Source: Gp6-AA40 sp035571515 (GTDB lineage: Bacteria > Acidobacteriota > Vicinamibacteria > Vicinamibacterales > UBA2999). Taken from it: a stretch of DNA of 64,000 nt. Positions 56,594-64,000 of this stretch are shown here, piece by piece. Location of the stretch: NCBI GenBank assembly GCA_035571515.1, contig DATNCQ010000057.1, forward strand, positions 41,705 through 105,704. Direction: 5' to 3'. The position numbers and the translations under genes are program-made. The number at the start of each line of letters is the position of its first letter. Position 1 is the stretch's first letter. The notes beneath the pieces are model-generated. The model saw nothing but the letters and a program-made list of their open reading frames with translations, ran no database searches and had not been told where the DNA came from.

Positions 56594-56944
56594 ATGGGCT
56601 CCGAGTCGGATAAGCGCGACACAGAGCGCGTCCTGATCCTCGGCGATCTCCAGGGCGAAATCATGGTGTTCGAGCCGCTGCACATCAAGGAGATCAGCCG
56701 CGGCGGCGCATCGGTGGAGACCCGGTTCCCGCTTTCGCTCAACTCCCTTCATGAGTTGCGGCTCACGCTCGGCAGCAAATCCGTCGTGCTGAAGGGACGA
56801 GTTGCGCATTCGCGCATCTCCGACGTCGATCAGGAAGTGGTCACGTACCGGAGCGGCATCGAGTTCGTCGAGCCGTCCGAACGCGTACGTGCCGTGATTT
56901 CGGAATTCCTCGAGACGCTGAAGGCACACCGCAGCGGCGTGTAG
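56594..56944 (+). CDS. PilZ-domain protein
   Basis: 116 residues, nearly all one PilZ-like beta-barrel: RVLILGDLQGEIMVFEPLHI, KEISRGGASVETRFPLSLNS, LKGRVAHSRISD and YRSGIEFVEPSERVRAVISE. PilZ domains usually bind cyclic di-GMP through an RxxxR and a (D/N)xSxxG motif. Here ISRGGASVE fits the second, but the first is not clear, so ligand binding is uncertain. The gene follows a degenerate receiver gene, which suggests a small signalling pair. Confidence 0.82.
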   Translation: MGSESDKRDTERVLILGDLQGEIMVFEPLHIKEISRGGASVETRFPLSLNSLHELRLTLGSKSVVLKGRVAHSRISDVDQEVVTYRSGIEFVEPSERVRAVISEFLETLKAHRSGV

Positions 56945-56964
56945 CTGTCAGCCCCTGAACCAGT

Positions 56965-57990
56965 TCACGGACGACGGGGCCCGGCCGGCCGGCGCGCCGC
57001 GTTCCCGGGCGCGAGCAGGTCGAGCGCCGCGGGCGTCACCTCGAACGAGAGCGAGACCGACTTGCCGTCGGCGTTCAGCGCCACCGAGTCGAGCATCCCC
57101 TTGTACGCGGGCTCGCGTGTGCTCTGCAGCCTCGCCAGCGCCAGGAAGCCCTGCACCACCTCGCGCAGGCTCTGCGCGGCCTGCTCGTCCTGCGCTTCCG
57201 CGCGCACCAGGCCGTGCAGTCCGCTGTCGATGCGCCCGCTCGCGGCGAGCCAGTTGATCGGCGGCAGCTGGTTCACGACCGCGCTCGGGATCGGCGTGCT
57301 GCCGGCGAGCGAATCGAACTTCGCCACGCTCCAGGCCGTCCCTTCGTCCACGCCGTCGATCATCGTCATGAAGTCGCGATTGCCTGCAATCCCGTTCGCG
57401 GCGCCCGCCTTCACGTCGAGCGCGCCGCGAACGCCGTCGCGGGCGCCGAACAGCACAAGGCCCGGTTCGACGAACGCCAGCGTCGCGCCGTGCGTGTCGT
57501 CCTTGATGGACACCAGCCGCTTGCCGCGGTACTCCTCGACCTGCGCGCCCTGCTGCCGCATCAAGCCTTCAATCCGCACGGTGTCGAAGCGGCCCCGTGC
57601 GACGAGGAGCGACATGCCCGTCGCGTTGGAGACGGCCCCGGCGCCGGGTGGCGGAGGAAAGAGAGGGCCAGGCTGGCCGGCCAGCGACGCGATGAGGACG
57701 CGGTCGATGTCCCGTTCGAAGTCGATGCCGGTGCGTGCCTCGATGCCGTAAGGTCCCGAGCCGTTGCCGCGCTGATACTGCCCGAACCGGTCGCGAAACG
57801 GCGAATTCATCACCTGGCGCACGTCCGCATACGCGACCATGCTCGCGGTGCCGGGCACGTAGGCCAGCTCATCCGGGCCGTTCGACCCGACAGCCGCCGC
57901 GCCCGCGGCCCACGCCACGAGGCCGGTCGCCAGGCCCGCCACCAGCACGCCGGCCGACGCGAACAGAAACACGCGAGTACGCTTCGTCAT
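56965..57990 (-). CDS. exported/membrane-anchored protein of unknown function
   Basis: 341 residues beginning MTKRTRVFLFASAGVLVAGL, a signal anchor or signal peptide. The body has paired elements: DELAYVPGTASMVAYADVRQ followed by NSPFRDRFGQYQ, then GMSLLVARGRFDTVRIEGLM with VEEYRGKRLVSIKD and FVEPGLVLFGARDGVRGALD, which resembles DUF3352-type proteins that monitor or sequester small molecules. The C-terminal LSFEVTPAALDLL is followed by a Pro/Arg tail. The start ATG 57990 begins the hydrophobic segment; the frame is open 19 codons upstream. No catalytic motif. Encoded alone. Confidence 0.72.
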   Translation of the reverse strand: MTKRTRVFLFASAGVLVAGLATGLVAWAAGAAAVGSNGPDELAYVPGTASMVAYADVRQVMNSPFRDRFGQYQRGNGSGPYGIEARTGIDFERDIDRVLIASLAGQPGPLFPPPPGAGAVSNATGMSLLVARGRFDTVRIEGLMRQQGAQVEEYRGKRLVSIKDDTHGATLAFVEPGLVLFGARDGVRGALDVKAGAANGIAGNRDFMTMIDGVDEGTAWSVAKFDSLAGSTPIPSAVVNQLPPINWLAASGRIDSGLHGLVRAEAQDEQAAQSLREVVQGFLALARLQSTREPAYKGMLDSVALNADGKSVSLSFEVTPAALDLLAPGNAARRPAGPRRP

Positions 57991-58068
57991 CTGAGCGGGC
58001 TCCTCGTCCCGCTGATTATACGAGCGGGATCTAGTGGAGGGTTTCAACTGAGTTTCGGTCGGAAGCGC

Positions 58069-58812
58069 CTACTGCTCCAATACGTACTCCCGGGTCTGGA
58101 TGGTGCGCATGGCGAGCAGGACTGCGGCGGCGGTGATGGCGAGGACGGATGCCACGTTCGAGGCGGAGGCCTGCAGGTAGTGCGCGATGGTCAGATACCG
58201 GAGGTATCCCGGCAGGACCATGGCCAGCGGCTCCCATCCGAAGATGAAGACGAGGCCGCCGACGAGCGGCCGTTTGAACGACACGCCCGCCCAGAGAAAC
58301 AACGCGCCGTAGGCGGCGAGTCCCAGCGCGAGGATGCCCAGGTCGGTGAGCAGCTTGCCGAACAGCGGCCCCATGTTCTGGAACGGCACCATGATGAGGA
58401 ACACCAGCGCCAGGGACGGAAGGACGACTGCCGCCACGCAGAGCAGGTAGGCCAGGTACTTGCCGAGCACGATCGCGCCGCGTGCGATCGGCCGCGTGAA
58501 CAGGTACGTGATCGTCCTGTCCTCGACTTCGTCGGCAATGAGCGACGTGCCGTAGAAGACCCCGAGAGCCGGGACGATGAATCGCAGGTAAAGCACGGAC
58601 ACGGCGGTCTCGAACATCGCCTGGGTGCCGATGCGGTTGCCGTTCACGGTCAGCACGGCCGAGCCGTTGACGACCGCGAGACGCGCCAGGATGGCAATCA
58701 CGATCGGCGCGCCGGCGGCCAGCGCCATGAACGCGGTCCTGCGGGCCCACAGCATCTCGCCGAGCGTCAGCTCGAAGACGCGCCGCGCCGGACCGAACAG
58801 CGGCGCCGTCAT
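58069..58812 (-). CDS. ABC-2 type transporter permease
   Basis: 247 residues with about six membrane helices (FMALAAGAPIVIAILARLAV, YLLCVAAVVLPSLALVFLIM, LGLAAYGALFLWAGVSF, VLAITAAAVLLAM) and the conserved start-of-domain FYGTSLIADEVEDRTITYLF. Its ATG overlaps the stop of the ATPase gene (ATGA), so the pair forms one exporter. Last gene of the seven-gene minus operon. The second permease gene upstream suggests two related exporters or one heteromeric complex. Cargo unknown. Confidence 0.88.
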   Translation of the reverse strand: MTAPLFGPARRVFELTLGEMLWARRTAFMALAAGAPIVIAILARLAVVNGSAVLTVNGNRIGTQAMFETAVSVLYLRFIVPALGVFYGTSLIADEVEDRTITYLFTRPIARGAIVLGKYLAYLLCVAAVVLPSLALVFLIMVPFQNMGPLFGKLLTDLGILALGLAAYGALFLWAGVSFKRPLVGGLVFIFGWEPLAMVLPGYLRYLTIAHYLQASASNVASVLAITAAAVLLAMRTIQTREYVLEQ

Positions 58813-59726
58813 GACTTCACGAGGTAGCTGAACACCGCCTGGAGGTTGTCGTCAGGCGAGGTGACCTCGTCCACCGCGCCGGCCTCACCCGACGCCGCGA
58901 TGCCGGTCAGGCGGGCATAGAACGAATCGGGGCGCGGCGTCTCGACAATGACGGCGTCGCCGTCGAACCGCACGCTCGACACGTCGTCGCCGGCGAGCAG
59001 CTGCTGGGCGAGCGCGCGCGGCTGCTCCGCGCGAATCGACACGCGGTGCGGCTGCGCGTCGATGAGGCCGCGAATCTGGTGGACGTTTCCCTCCGCCACG
59101 ACACGGCCGTTGTGCATCAGCAGGATGTTGGCCGTCATCGCCTCGATCTCGTGCAGGATGTGGCTCGAGACGATCACGCTTCGCCCGGCACGGGCCCAGT
59201 CCGTGATCAGCCGGATCGTCCGGCGCCGCATGATCGGGTCCATCCCGCTCAACGGCTCGTCGAGGATCAGCAGCTGCGGCTCGTGGACGATCGCCTGCGC
59301 CAGCTTCACGCGCTGGCGCATGCCCTTGCTGTAGGCGCCGATCTTGCGGTCGCCGACGTCGAGCAGGTCGACCGCATCGAGCGCCTGGCGCGCGGCTGCC
59401 TGCGCGGCGTCGTGACTCATGCCGTGCAGCCTGGCGAGCGCCTCGACCCACTGCATGCCCGTCATGTGCTCGTAGAACGCATCCTGCTCCGGGCAGAAGC
59501 CCAGTCGCCGGTACTGTGCGGGGTTGCCCCAGATCGGCTCGCCGAACACGCGCACGCTGCCGGTGCTCGGCCGCAGCTGGCCGGTCACGATCTTCATGAA
59601 CGTCGACTTCCCCGCCCCGTTCGGACCGAGCAGGCCGGTGATGCCTTCGGGTACCGACACGGTGACGTCGTTCAGGCCGGACACGTGGCCGTACCACTTC
59701 GACAGGTGCTCGGCCGCGATGATCAT
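58809..59726 (-). CDS. ABC transporter ATP-binding protein
   Basis: 305 residues. Walker A GLLGPNGAGKSTFMKIVTGQ, Q-loop FCPEQDAFYEHM, signature YSKGMRQRVKLAQAIV, Walker B LLILDEPLSGMDP and H-loop VIVSSHILHEIEAM are all intact. The C-terminal 85 residues form the small beta domain common in ABC-2 export ATPases. It starts at ATG 59726, overlapping the stop of the permease gene upstream, and overlaps the next permease downstream. Energises export by the adjacent permeases. Substrate unknown. Confidence 0.95.
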   Translation of the reverse strand: MIIAAEHLSKWYGHVSGLNDVTVSVPEGITGLLGPNGAGKSTFMKIVTGQLRPSTGSVRVFGEPIWGNPAQYRRLGFCPEQDAFYEHMTGMQWVEALARLHGMSHDAAQAAARQALDAVDLLDVGDRKIGAYSKGMRQRVKLAQAIVHEPQLLILDEPLSGMDPIMRRRTIRLITDWARAGRSVIVSSHILHEIEAMTANILLMHNGRVVAEGNVHQIRGLIDAQPHRVSIRAEQPRALAQQLLAGDDVSSVRFDGDAVIVETPRPDSFYARLTGIAASGEAGAVDEVTSPDDNLQAVFSYLVKS

Positions 59727-60562
59727 GCGACGACGTCCACGGCGCGCACGCGCCGCTCGAGGATGACGATGCACGCGGCAAAGACGACGGCGAGGGCTCC
59801 GATTGCGATCGGCAGCGGCACCGCGGCAACGGACGCGGCGCCAAAAATGACGTCGTTCACGGCGAGGAGCGTGTTCTCCGGCGACAGCAGGACCCATCCG
59901 GCGTGGCCCGTCGATGCCTGCAGCACCCGGGCAATCGCGGCGGCAAAGATCGCGATCGCGGCGTAGAGCATCGCGGCGAACCGGCGGCTCGACGACAGCG
60001 ACGACAATGCGACCATCGTCACGACGGCGAGCGCGACTTGCAGCGCGGAGGCGAGGGTGATGGCGGGAACGAGCCGTGGATGATCGGCGACAAACTCCAG
60101 GCTGCCGCTGAAGAGCACCTGCAGGACCAGCAGCAGCATGGCGGGCACCCAGGTGACCGCGACCAGGAAGATGGCAAGCGTCAGCAGCTTGCCGGCGATG
60201 TAGTCGTTGCGCGTGATTGGCTTGGAGAGATAGATCTGCAGCGCATGCGATTGCCGATCGCTCGCGATCAGCCCCGCGCCCGCGTAGATCGTGATGAAGA
60301 ACACGAACAGCCGCTGCTGGTCGAGGAACAGCTGGAACGTCTGCTCCGACGGGGCGAAGAAGACGCCGCGCGCGAGCGTCTCGCCGATGTAGAGCTGCAC
60401 GGCGCGCAGCACGAAGAGCGACCACGCAAAGATGAACAGGCCGAGGAACCGCCGCTCGCGGAGGCGGTCGGCGAGACCCGCCCGTGCGATGACCCACCAG
60501 CCGCGGCGGTGCAGCGTGCGCTCGCCGGTGTAGTGGCGGTAGCCCTGGTCGTGAATAGGCAT
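59723..60562 (-). CDS. ABC-2 type transporter permease
   Basis: 279 residues starting MPIHDQGYRHYTGERTLHRR, a lead found in this permease group. Helices follow: RFLGLFIFAWSLFVLRAVQL, LFVFFITIYAGAGLI, LTLAIFLVAVTWVPAMLLLV, ALQVALAVVTMVALSSL, AMLYAAIAIFAAAIARVL and PLPIAIGALAVVFAACIVIL. The conserved ASDRQSHALQIYLSKPITRN loop contacts the ATPase. Gene starts four bases after the previous ATPase stop and overlaps the next ATPase. Cargo unknown. Confidence 0.9.
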   Translation of the reverse strand: MPIHDQGYRHYTGERTLHRRGWWVIARAGLADRLRERRFLGLFIFAWSLFVLRAVQLYIGETLARGVFFAPSEQTFQLFLDQQRLFVFFITIYAGAGLIASDRQSHALQIYLSKPITRNDYIAGKLLTLAIFLVAVTWVPAMLLLVLQVLFSGSLEFVADHPRLVPAITLASALQVALAVVTMVALSSLSSSRRFAAMLYAAIAIFAAAIARVLQASTGHAGWVLLSPENTLLAVNDVIFGAASVAAVPLPIAIGALAVVFAACIVILERRVRAVDVVA

Positions 60563-60566
60563 GGCG

Positions 60567-61493
60567 TCAGGGCTCCTCGCCGAGCGCGCGCGCGAAGACG
60601 TCCTCGAGCGACGGCACGCTCGCGCGCAGGTGGCGCACCTGGACGCCGTGGCGGACGGCGAGCTGAAACAGCAGGCGCGATCCCCGCTCTTCGGCAACGA
60701 AGACGCGCAGCGCGCCGCCGCCGTCCACATGACACTCGAGACCTTCCGCGCGCAGGGCGTCCGCAAAACGCGCGTCGTCGCCCTTGACGCGCAGCTCGAA
60801 CACGCGCCCGGACGAGCCCTTGAGCGCGCTGATGGGCCCCTGCGCCGCCACCGCGCCCTTGTGCAGCACGACGACATGACTGCAGGCGTACTCCACGTCC
60901 GGCAGCAGGTGCGACGACAGGACGAGCGAGATGCCTTTCGTCGTCGCGATGTCGCGCACCAGCGCGAGCATCTCGTCGCGCCCCTTCGGGTCCATGCCGT
61001 TGGTCGGCTCGTCGAGCAGGAGCAGGTCCGGGTCGTGCACCAGCGCCTGCGCCAGCCTGGCGCGCTGCTTCATGCCCGTCGAGTAGGTCTCGAGGTTGCG
61101 ATACCGCGCCTCGCCGAGCCCGACGTAGGCGAGCACTTCGTGCGCGCGCTGCATCGCGTTGGCACGCGGCAGCCCGGCCAGCTCGCCGCAATACGAGACG
61201 AAGGAGACCGCGGTCATGCCCGGAATATGCGCGTCGCTTTCCGGCATGTAGCCGACGCGGGCGCGCACCGCGAGAGGCGATTGACTGACGTCGTGCCCGA
61301 GCACGTGCATGCGGCCGCTCGCGGGCGCGACGAGGCCGAGCAGCGCCTTGATGAGCGTGCTCTTGCCCGCGCCGTTGGGGCCGAGCAGGCCGGTGGCGCC
61401 CGTCGGGAACTCGGCGCTGACATGCCGCAGCGCTTCGTGCCGGCCGTACGCGACGGTGACGCCGTCGAGGGACGCGGCCGGCCCGTCGGTCAC
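60567..61493 (-). CDS. ABC transporter ATP-binding protein
   Basis: 308 residues, GTG start at 61493 overlapping the HD gene stop (GTGA). Walker A GLLGPNGAGKSTLIKALLGL, Q-loop YMPESDAHIPGM, signature YSTGMKQRARLAQALV, Walker B LLLLDEPTNGMDP, H-loop LVLSSHLLPDVEYA. The C-terminal domain ends PSLEDVFARALGEE, typical of ABC-2 drug or lipid exporters. It pairs with the permease at 59723. Confidence 0.95.
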   Translation of the reverse strand: MTDGPAASLDGVTVAYGRHEALRHVSAEFPTGATGLLGPNGAGKSTLIKALLGLVAPASGRMHVLGHDVSQSPLAVRARVGYMPESDAHIPGMTAVSFVSYCGELAGLPRANAMQRAHEVLAYVGLGEARYRNLETYSTGMKQRARLAQALVHDPDLLLLDEPTNGMDPKGRDEMLALVRDIATTKGISLVLSSHLLPDVEYACSHVVVLHKGAVAAQGPISALKGSSGRVFELRVKGDDARFADALRAEGLECHVDGGGALRVFVAEERGSRLLFQLAVRHGVQVRHLRASVPSLEDVFARALGEEP

Positions 61494-62065
61494 AGCGTTC
61501 CGCGGAGACCGAGGGCGTCGGCACGTTCCCGCAGGAACCGGATGACGTTGCCGACGTGCTCCTCGAGCGGCAGGTTCAGCTCCTCCGCGCCGCGGCGCAG
61601 GTCGTCGCGCGACACGTTCCGCGCGAACGCCTTGTCCTTCATCCGCTTGATGACGGAGGCGGCCTCGAGATCGAGCACGCTCTTCGACGGCCGTACGAGC
61701 GAGGCGGCGGTCACGAAGCCGGACATCTCGTCGCAGGCATAGAGCGTCTTCTCGAGGCGGCTCGTGCGCGCGATGCCGGAATAGTCGGCGTGCGACAGGA
61801 TGGCGCGCGTCACCCATTCGGGATAGCCACGCCGCTGCAGCTCTTCGCAGCCGCGAAACGGGTGATCCTCCGCCGTCTGGTACCGCTCGTAGTCGAAGTC
61901 GTGCAGCAGCGCGACGACGCCCCAGGCCTCCTCGTCCTCGCCGAACAGCCGCGCGTAGCCGCGAACGGACGCCTCGACGGCCAGAGCGTGCTTGCGCAGG
62001 CTCTCGCTCTTGGTCCATTCCGTCAGCAGCGCCCAGGCGGCGTCGCGTGTCAGCAGCGCGTCCAT
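61490..62065 (-). CDS. HD-domain protein, likely hydrolase
   Basis: 191 residues. The HD set is spread as ESLRKHALAVEASVRGYARL (first His), VVALLHDFDYERYQ (HD pair) and RAILSHADYSGIARTSRLEK (further His and Asp), giving a metal phosphohydrolase core. The C-terminal half is helical (KSVLDLEAASVIKRMKDKAF, LPLEEHVGNVIRFLRERADA). Small HD proteins of this kind are often predicted nucleotidases. ATG 62065 follows GAGGTG. Coupled to the ABC ATPase downstream and two bases after the Nudix gene. Confidence 0.9.
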   Translation of the reverse strand: MDALLTRDAAWALLTEWTKSESLRKHALAVEASVRGYARLFGEDEEAWGVVALLHDFDYERYQTAEDHPFRGCEELQRRGYPEWVTRAILSHADYSGIARTSRLEKTLYACDEMSGFVTAASLVRPSKSVLDLEAASVIKRMKDKAFARNVSRDDLRRGAEELNLPLEEHVGNVIRFLRERADALGLRGTL

Positions 62066-62067
62066 GG

Positions 62068-62544
62068 TCACCTCACCGGTCGTGGCGCCTCGCGCGCCAG
62101 CGTCAGGCCGCGCTGAATGACGGACGTGGCCTTCTCGGTCAACGAATACGGCGCCAGCGCCGACGGATCCACCCAGATCGCGGCGTCGACATCCGAGCCG
62201 GCGCGCAGCGTGCCGCTCGACGGCCAGCACAGGTAGTCGACGAGCACGAAGTGATAGCGGACGCGCCGCTGCTCGTCGCGCGTGATGCGGTCGAAGACCT
62301 CGATGACCGGGCCGACATCGACCGCGAGCCCGGTCTCCTCGTGCATCTCGCGCGTCAGCGCCGTCTCGAGCGACTCGCCGATTTCCACCATGCCGCCCGG
62401 CAGGCTCCAGTGCCCCTTCATCGGCTCGTACTTGCGCCGGATGAGCACGACCTTCCCGGCGTCCACGATGACCGCGCCGACCCCGACGATGGGGCGCTCG
62501 GGATATTCGCGGGAGGCGGGCGCTGGCAGTGCGCTGCTGTCCAC
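62068..62544 (-). CDS. Nudix hydrolase
   Basis: 158 residues. The Nudix box is complete: GGMVEIGESLETALTREMHE followed by ETGL, with the REMHEE glutamates that hold Mg. Before it is the usual VGVGAVIVDAGKVVLIRRKY and GHWSLPG. Substrates are nucleoside diphosphates linked to another group, often ADP-ribose or oxidised nucleotides. Start is GTG 62544, directly abutting the TAG of the YjbQ gene, so translation is coupled. Together with YjbQ and the HD protein it suggests metabolite clean-up. Confidence 0.93.
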   Translation of the reverse strand: MDSSALPAPASREYPERPIVGVGAVIVDAGKVVLIRRKYEPMKGHWSLPGGMVEIGESLETALTREMHEETGLAVDVGPVIEVFDRITRDEQRRVRYHFVLVDYLCWPSSGTLRAGSDVDAAIWVDPSALAPYSLTEKATSVIQRGLTLAREAPRPVR

Positions 62545-62958
62545 CTACTCCCCCATCACCTTCACGATCACCCTCTTCCGGCGCTGGCCGTCGAACTCCG
62601 CGTAGAAGACCTGTTCCCACGGCCCGAGGTCAAGCTTGCCGGCGGTGATCGGCAGCATCACCTGGTGGCCCATGATCGTCCGCTTGAGGTGCGCGTCGGC
62701 GTTGTCTTCACCTGTCTGATGATGACGATAATCCAGTCCCGACGGCGCCAGCTTCTCGAGCCATGCCTGGAAGTCGTGAATGAGCCCGTTCTCCCAGTCG
62801 TTCACGTAGACGCCGGCGGTGATGTGCATCGCCGACACCAGCACCGTGCCGTCCTTGACGCCGCTGGTGCGAACGACCGCCGCGACCTCGTCGGTGATCC
62901 GGATGAACTCCTGCCGCTTCTTCGTGGTGAACCAGAGATAGTCGGTATGTACGAGCAT
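62545..62958 (-). CDS. yjbQ: YjbQ/UPF0047 family protein
   Basis: 137 residues, single domain. The conserved set is MHITAGVYVNDWENGLIHDF, APSGLDYRHHQTGEDNADAH, LKRTIMGHQVMLPITAGKLD and LGPWEQVFYAEFDGQRRKR. The family has weak thiamin-phosphate synthase activity in vitro, but its real role is unsettled. Start ATG 62958 is chosen at the family N-terminus (MLVHTDYLWF). First gene of the minus operon, 52 bp from the divergent BMP lipoprotein gene. Confidence 0.93.
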   Translation of the reverse strand: MLVHTDYLWFTTKKRQEFIRITDEVAAVVRTSGVKDGTVLVSAMHITAGVYVNDWENGLIHDFQAWLEKLAPSGLDYRHHQTGEDNADAHLKRTIMGHQVMLPITAGKLDLGPWEQVFYAEFDGQRRKRVIVKVMGE

Positions 62959-63010
62959 CGGCCAATTTAACCCGGATTTCCGATTCCCCGTGTGCGACCA
63001 TTGATGGCTC

Positions 63011-64000
63011 ATGACGGCGGTCAAGGCGGCAGCACTGGCGGCTCTCCTGTCGCCCCTCGCGCTGGGGGTCGCCGCCTGCGCGCGCCCGGCCTACTCCGCC
63101 GACGATCCATCCAGGACCCACGTCGGGATCGTGTTCGACATCGGCGGCAAGGACGACCGGTCGTTCAACGCCGCCGCGTTCTCCGGCGTCAAGTGCGCCG
63201 AGACCGGTGCATGGCCCAACGGTCAGGACTGCGGCAAGCCCGCCCTGAACATCGTCCTCCGCGACATCGAACCCGGCAATCCGACGTCGATCGAGCCGGC
63301 GATGCGCGCGTTCGCCGAACGCCACTACGATCTGATCATCGGCGTCGGCTTTGCGCAGGCTCCGATCATGGAGAGCGTCGCGAAAGACTATCCGAACATT
63401 CATTTCGCCATCGTCGACGGCGTCAGTGAGCTGCCGAACGTCGCGTCGCTCGTGTTCAAGGAGCACGAAGGGTCGTACCTCGTCGGCCTGCTCGCCGCCA
63501 AGGCTTCCAGGACGGGGATCCTCGGCTTTCTCGGCGGCATGGACATCGGCCTCATCCATCGCTTCGAGAAGGGTTACGAAGAGGGGGCCCGCTCGGTGAA
63601 CCCGAACATCCGAATCATCCAGAACTACGTCGGCGTCAACGACAGCTCCTGGAACAATCCCGGAAAGGGCAAGGAGCTCGCGCTCGCCCAGATCGGCAAG
63701 GGCGCGGATGTGATCTTCACGGCGGCGGGCAATTCCGGGCTCGGCGCCTTCGACGCGGTCGAGCAGGCGGGCACCGTGAACGGCCGGGCCACGCACTTCG
63801 TGATTGGCGTCGATGCCAACCAGAACATGGTGAAGCCAGGGTTCGTGCTGACGACCATGATCAAGCGCGTCGACAACGCCGTCTACGACATCGTCGACGA
63901 CGTCGTCCATGGCCGCTTCAAGGCCGGCTTCCATGTGTACGGTCTGGACAAGGACGGCGTCGGCTATTCGCTCGACCAGTACAACAAGGACCTGCTGACG
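63011..64000 (+). CDS. BMP-family ABC transporter substrate-binding lipoprotein (3' end beyond window)
   Basis: 330 residues are visible and the frame is open to the last base. Lipoprotein signal with lipobox ending VAAC (Cys23). The periplasmic-binding domain shows GIVFDIGGKDDRSFNAAAFS, YDLIIGVGFAQAPIMESVAK, FAIVDGVSELPNVASLVFKE, GFLGGMDIGLIHRFEKGYEE, DVIFTAAGNSGLGAFDAVEQ and FVIGVDANQNMVKPGFVLTT, all standard in BMP/PnrA proteins that bind purine nucleosides. Associated permease genes would be expected just outside the window. ATG 63011 begins the signal peptide. Confidence 0.93.
   Translation, partial: MTAVKAAALAALLSPLALGVAACARPAYSADDPSRTHVGIVFDIGGKDDRSFNAAAFSGVKCAETGAWPNGQDCGKPALNIVLRDIEPGNPTSIEPAMRAFAERHYDLIIGVGFAQAPIMESVAKDYPNIHFAIVDGVSELPNVASLVFKEHEGSYLVGLLAAKASRTGILGFLGGMDIGLIHRFEKGYEEGARSVNPNIRIIQNYVGVNDSSWNNPGKGKELALAQIGKGADVIFTAAGNSGLGAFDAVEQAGTVNGRATHFVIGVDANQNMVKPGFVLTTMIKRVDNAVYDIVDDVVHGRFKAGFHVYGLDKDGVGYSLDQYNKDLLT

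Overview
The window is GC-rich DNA, densely packed with genes, from what looks like a soil acidobacterium, probably of the Vicinamibacteria type. This placement is an inference from gene content: six Oar-like TonB-dependent receptors that each start with a carboxypeptidase-regulatory-like fold, a Ser/Thr kinase fused to a PD40 beta-propeller beside an ECF sigma factor of the TIGR02999 type, DUF6152 and PilZ proteins, and many short secreted proteins of unknown function. No rRNA or ordinary tRNA gene is present. The one stable RNA is tmRNA (ssrA, 617-970).

Region 1 (1-9722). The 3' end of a TonB receptor is followed by ssrA. The 3' end of ssrA is the left end of an 8.7 kb integrated island. 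A perfect 29-bp direct repeat lies at 948-976 (inside ssrA) and at 9592-9620. Next to the left end are a tyrosine recombinase and a small helix-turn-helix protein. The island also carries a frameshifted DUF433 gene, an intact DUF433/DUF5615 toxin-antitoxin pair, a 1.2 kb non-coding stretch with two copies of a structured element, a translationally coupled sigma factor and kinase pair, and a divergent secreted protein with an HEXXH motif.

Region 2 (9723-19102). A secreted multi-domain carboxypeptidase-regulatory-like protein is divergent from a probable oxalate-degradation operon: oxalyl-CoA decarboxylase followed by an ADP-forming acyl-CoA synthetase rather than the usual CoA-transferase. Two small genes and a secreted beta-helix protein follow.

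Region 3 (19257-32321). A TonB receptor leads an apparent operon with a DUF6152 protein and two paralogous secreted proteins. After several small genes come a diheme cytochrome c, a protein built of three repeats that each begin THxxHV, another TonB receptor and a secreted metallo-beta-lactamase-fold enzyme.

Region 4 (32466-43412). This is mostly housekeeping: a histone H1-like protein, a DUF1328 membrane peptide, an amidase-GerMN-rph-rdgB operon, a YihY/BrkB membrane protein, a Tat-exported SMP-30 protein, pantothenate kinase, a TauE/SafE exporter and an isopropylmalate/tartrate dehydrogenase-like enzyme.

Region 5 (43571-54098). Three large TonB receptors lie in tandem with a TPR protein between the second and third. 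The first two share a homologous 130-140 nt leader and nearly the same first residues, which suggests duplication together with its control region.

Region 6 (54206-64000). An aldehyde dehydrogenase, a degenerate receiver protein, a PilZ protein and a secreted protein come first. Then follows a tightly coupled minus-strand operon (YjbQ, Nudix, HD, two ABC ATPases and two ABC-2 permeases), divergent from a BMP-family lipoprotein that runs off the end.

Across the window there are dispersed short palindromes with a GTAG-type foot (REP-like) and heptad-based intergenic repeats. One palindrome lies inside the integrase coding sequence.
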